Of a stretch of 43,710 nucleotides of DNA, positions 41,138 through 43,710 are shown piece after piece. The translations under genes were made by a program, and so were the position numbers. The notes under the pieces were generated by a model that searched no databases, was not told where the DNA came from, and worked only from the letters and a program-made list of their open reading frames with translations. Every line of letters starts with the position of its first letter. Within the stretch, counting starts at the first letter, position 1. Source of the DNA: Prevotella sp. (GTDB taxonomy: Bacteria > Bacteroidota > Bacteroidia > Bacteroidales > Bacteroidaceae); assembly GCA_017415455.1 (NCBI GenBank), contig JAFQGS010000054.1, positions 1-43,710 on the forward strand, given 5' to 3'.

Positions 41138-41356
41138 TTATCGCTCGTCATCCCACTCTTCTGACGGTTCCCAAATATTTACATCTTTTGGCACAGAAAA
41201 ATACATAGGATCAGCATCATCAAATGTCTCAGAATAGCCGGGCTTTACAAGATTCTCCTCATAACCGACGGAGTTAGAAAGTCCTATACCTGCCACAACA
41301 TCTACAGCAGATTCCATTTCTACAATTTCTATGGTTGGTTTTATATAGTGTGCCAT
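41138..41356 (-). CDS. Small NSVGYxENL-motif protein (intact cassette)
   Basis: A 72-residue protein, MAHYIKPTIEIVEMESAVD then VVAG, NSVGYEENLVKPGY in the middle and NIWEPSEEWDDER at the end. It aligns end to end with the 70-residue protein at 9217-9429: the KPxIxIxE start, the NSVGYxENLxKPxY core and the IWEPxE end agree. No signal peptide; net acidic C-terminal half. It lies 21 bp downstream of the large secreted-protein gene and shares its promoter and terminator. It could be a chaperone or peptide precursor for that partner, but no function is known. Confidence 0.75.
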   Translation of the reverse strand: MAHYIKPTIEIVEMESAVDVVAGIGLSNSVGYEENLVKPGYSETFDDADPMYFSVPKDVNIWEPSEEWDDER

Positions 41357-41377
41357 CGGGGTCTTACTTCAGAACGT

Positions 41378-43309
41378 TTATCTCACTATTCTCTTCTTGC
41401 CGTTTATAATATATACTCCCTTGGGCAAGAAGGCACTTTTTATACGTACACCTGATATTGAATATACTACGTCTTCTGGCATTTCTTTGTCCATGCGTAA
41501 TGACTCAACACCATCCGTTCCGCCTAAAGCAAACGTACTTTTACCATAAGTCACACTGGTTCTCTGTATTTCCAGATATGCCTTATGCGCTGGATTCCTA
41601 AACGGACCGCCATCCGCCGCACCCCAATAGAAACCAACGGAACTGGTGTCACCGCTTGAATTGCGTGATAGTTTGTAATAATACACATCGTCGTTTTCTT
41701 CCAACTGCACATCTTCATCGCTTCCCTTAAGCATATTGTCTGACGGAGCAACGGCAGTTGAGGCAACCTTGTCAAAACAATAATTTGTGCCAGCATTGCC
41801 TTTCAGCACGACCGCAGTTCCCTTAGGTATGACGTCGCCGGCATTGTAGGTATGCGTTGCCACCAGTTCTTCACCCGAGTAGGAATAGGTTTGGGCAGTG
41901 ACGCCTTCAGGAACGATTAATGAGACATCACCATAATATAACGTTCCGTAACCTGTCACGCCTATCGGAATATTTACAGCATCGGTGATTTTCTTGTATA
42001 ATTGCACGGGATCGGTGCCTGAATAGTTCTTAAAATAATCTGTACCTACAGACAACGTCCTACCTGTAGACTTTGTATTTACTATCTTTGCATTACCAGT
42101 CTCCAAGATTTCAATACTCCAATTGCAATTACCTGTTGCATTATCTGAGATTTTCAGTCCAACAGACGAACTTGACTCTGCCTTGATAAATTGACCGTTT
42201 GCAACATATTGAAGGGTCCAGGTGCCACTCTCCTTACCATCACCTACCAACAGTTCGTATGGACAACCGGTCTCGTTGACAGAACCTGTGTATTGTTCAT
42301 TATTAACAGTAACACCTACCACCTTAAATCCGTCGGAACCATTATGCTGGCTTAACGCTTTTGTTGAATTTGAGGCGAGTATAAGATACCTCTTTCCGCT
42401 CTCCAATTCATCGGTGCTTTTTATCCGTTTATAGACAACTGGCTCTATTATGTCATCATCTGCAACATTCCCTTTTACCGTTACGGTAAACTCAATATTA
42501 TTTCCATAATAAACATTCGTAGCTGAAGCTGATGCTGTTATGTCAACAGTTCCAACACCAACACCGGTGATGACGCCTTCGGCATTAACTACGGCAATAT
42601 CTTCGTCTGCACTCGAATAAGTTATCAATCCGTTATAGTCATCAGGAGTCTCCAACACAGTCGATAAAGTTTCACCAACATTCACTTCACCCGAAGAAGG
42701 ATTAAATGACAACGGAAGTGGTTGCATTGTGGTATCTGTTACCTTTTTGTATAGTTGAATAGAAAATTCGCCTGGAGGAGGAAGATAAGTTCTAAAGTCA
42801 TCGGAATTATCCCGATACCTTATAAACTCTCCGCTTGAAACATTCTTGATTGAAATACTGTCATTAGTTAATTCTGTAATGTCCCACTGGAACCGTTTTG
42901 CTGTTGACGATTCATTTACATCAAATTTATCTCCGTCTGAACTACATCCAACATTACCAACATTTGTTTTAAGCAAATAATAGTCAGAAGTTTTTTTTAA
43001 AGTTATCTCATAAGGATCTGCATCCGAATTATCTACAGTTATACAGCAGATGCCGCTAACAATCTGTGCGTCAATGGACGATGCCATTTTACTTGTATTC
43101 AACTTTGCGGACATCACCTTGCCATATTGTTCATTAACAATAACATATACACCGTCTACTACTATTTCATCTGCAGAAGTAACTTTCATATATACATTAC
43201 TGCCAACACTCACACTATATGTATTATCGGCAAATGCAACAGTCCCCATATAAAAGACAAATGAGAAAATCGCCAGCAAAGAAGTTCTTAAGTATATAGA
43301 GATATTCAT
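41378..43309 (-). CDS. Large secreted Big_2-domain protein with T9SS-type C-terminus
   Basis: A 643-residue protein from the ATG at 43309; an ATG ten codons earlier overlaps the promoter. Signal peptide MNISIYLRTSLLAIFSFVFY, cut after VAFA. Two copies of a beta module (about 20-190 and 290-440) each end QLYKKxTD; between them is a Big_2 domain (SGEVNVGETLSTVLE, ITYSSADEDIAVVNAEGVIT then GVGVGTVDITA). C-terminal block GGPFRNPAHKAYLEI, then VVYSISGVRIKSAF and LPKGVYIINGKKRIVR, which resembles a type A T9SS sorting domain. Probably exported and anchored at the surface by the T9SS of this window. A shortened relic of the same kind lies at 9438-9635. Confidence 0.84.
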   Translation of the reverse strand: MNISIYLRTSLLAIFSFVFYMGTVAFADNTYSVSVGSNVYMKVTSADEIVVDGVYVIVNEQYGKVMSAKLNTSKMASSIDAQIVSGICCITVDNSDADPYEITLKKTSDYYLLKTNVGNVGCSSDGDKFDVNESSTAKRFQWDITELTNDSISIKNVSSGEFIRYRDNSDDFRTYLPPPGEFSIQLYKKVTDTTMQPLPLSFNPSSGEVNVGETLSTVLETPDDYNGLITYSSADEDIAVVNAEGVITGVGVGTVDITASASATNVYYGNNIEFTVTVKGNVADDDIIEPVVYKRIKSTDELESGKRYLILASNSTKALSQHNGSDGFKVVGVTVNNEQYTGSVNETGCPYELLVGDGKESGTWTLQYVANGQFIKAESSSSVGLKISDNATGNCNWSIEILETGNAKIVNTKSTGRTLSVGTDYFKNYSGTDPVQLYKKITDAVNIPIGVTGYGTLYYGDVSLIVPEGVTAQTYSYSGEELVATHTYNAGDVIPKGTAVVLKGNAGTNYCFDKVASTAVAPSDNMLKGSDEDVQLEENDDVYYYKLSRNSSGDTSSVGFYWGAADGGPFRNPAHKAYLEIQRTSVTYGKSTFALGGTDGVESLRMDKEMPEDVVYSISGVRIKSAFLPKGVYIINGKKRIVR

Positions 43310-43336
43310 TGAATATTGATTAATCTTATATTTACA

Positions 43337-43344
43337 CAAAAATA
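43337..43344 (-). promoter_or_regulatory. -7 box TATTTTTG of the intact cassette
   Basis: Minus-strand TATTTTTG fits TAnnTTTG, 27 bp before the ATG at 43309. A TTTG lies 16 nt upstream, a shorter spacing than usual. Confidence 0.5.
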
Positions 43345-43442
43345 CAACAATTTAATAAAACAAACAACAAAATACAGCATCTTTTTTTGACATTTATAAA
43401 AAAGCAGAAATACGGATGAATCATCATGTCTTTAGAATATGG

Positions 43443-43477
43443 GAATAAAGAATAAAGAATAAAGAATGAAGAATGAA
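43443..43477. repeat. Heptanucleotide tandem repeat
   Basis: Five 7-bp units: GAATAAA three times, then GAATGAA twice. Lies between the cassette promoter and the 5S rRNA terminator. Potential slippage site. Confidence 0.85.
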
Positions 43478-43566
43478 GAATAGAAAGAAAGAGAACAAGG
43501 AAGAAGAAACAAAGGGTCCTGGCCAAGGGTACAGGCGGCAGGACACCCTTAACAGCGACAAAAAAA

Positions 43567-43599
43567 GGAGTCCCCGGGCATCATTGCCTGAGGACTCCT
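43567..43599 (-). terminator. rRNA operon terminator
   Basis: AGGAGTCC (43567-43574) pairs with GGACTCCT (43592-43599), with a GGCA/TGCC inner stem. On minus TTTTTTTGTCGC follows. Ten bases after the 5S gene. Confidence 0.92.
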
Positions 43600-43608
43600 G
43601 AAGAAAAA

Positions 43609-43710
<102 letters not shown>

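Noticed and set aside
43332..43526. A 64-codon minus-strand frame before the 5S gene
   Set aside because: Low-complexity translation of the heptanucleotide repeat and adjoining purine-rich sequence.

Overview
The window looks like a chromosomal segment of a Bacteroidales bacterium, most likely Prevotella or a close relative. The reasons are the type IX secretion operon porP-gldK-gldL-gldM-gldN, PorT-like outer-membrane barrels, a Bacteroidetes-type DUF2795 protein, secreted proteins with T9SS-like C-termini, and many promoters with the Bacteroidetes -7 box TAnnTTTG. There are few Shine-Dalgarno-like sites. These assignments come from reading motifs by eye; no database search was possible.

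Positions 1-8400 are AT-rich accessory DNA, nearly all on the minus strand, and look like a defence island. From its upstream end it holds a DUF3791 protein, an XRE regulator, a restriction-modification operon (m5C methyltransferase, DUF3883 nuclease, second m5C methyltransferase), then an unknown 292-aa protein coupled to a four-helix membrane protein, an Abi_C protein with an R-X6-H motif, and a truncated rhuM. An apparently geneless stretch (about 7.5-8.4 kb) with an orphan promoter closes the island.

Positions 8400-22500 are core-like: comF, a relic secreted-protein cassette, a FadL-type porin, priA, an FKBP isomerase, a DUF4406 protein, a PorT-like barrel and the T9SS operon. Positions 22600-27500 run on the plus strand: a second barrel gene, a 1.9-kb geneless stretch with a duplicated 142-bp element and nested inverted repeats, then a small T9SS-tailed protein translationally coupled to a beta-helix carbohydrate-binding protein.

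Positions 27500-38300 hold a DUF2795 gene, an operon of AAA ATPase, DUF4435 (TOPRIM), a SAM-methyltransferase-like protein and a cobalamin adenosyltransferase, then an EamA transporter, a PgpH-type HD phosphodiesterase, gltX, waaA and a DUF3332 lipoprotein. Positions 38600-43710 hold an ECF sigma / membrane regulator / secreted protein operon, a large T9SS-type secreted protein with a small partner protein, and a partial 5S rRNA at the window edge.

The points most worth a second look are: (a) a two-gene cassette present once intact (41138-43309) and once as a relic (9217-9635), defined by a small protein with the motif NSVGYxENLxKP; (b) the 292-aa plus four-helix pair beside the Abi_C gene; (c) three intergenic islands of nested short inverted repeats, one drawable as a cloverleaf; (d) a 142-bp interspersed repeat, one copy behind a good promoter; and (e) a PARIS-like AAA/DUF4435 pair in a housekeeping-looking operon.
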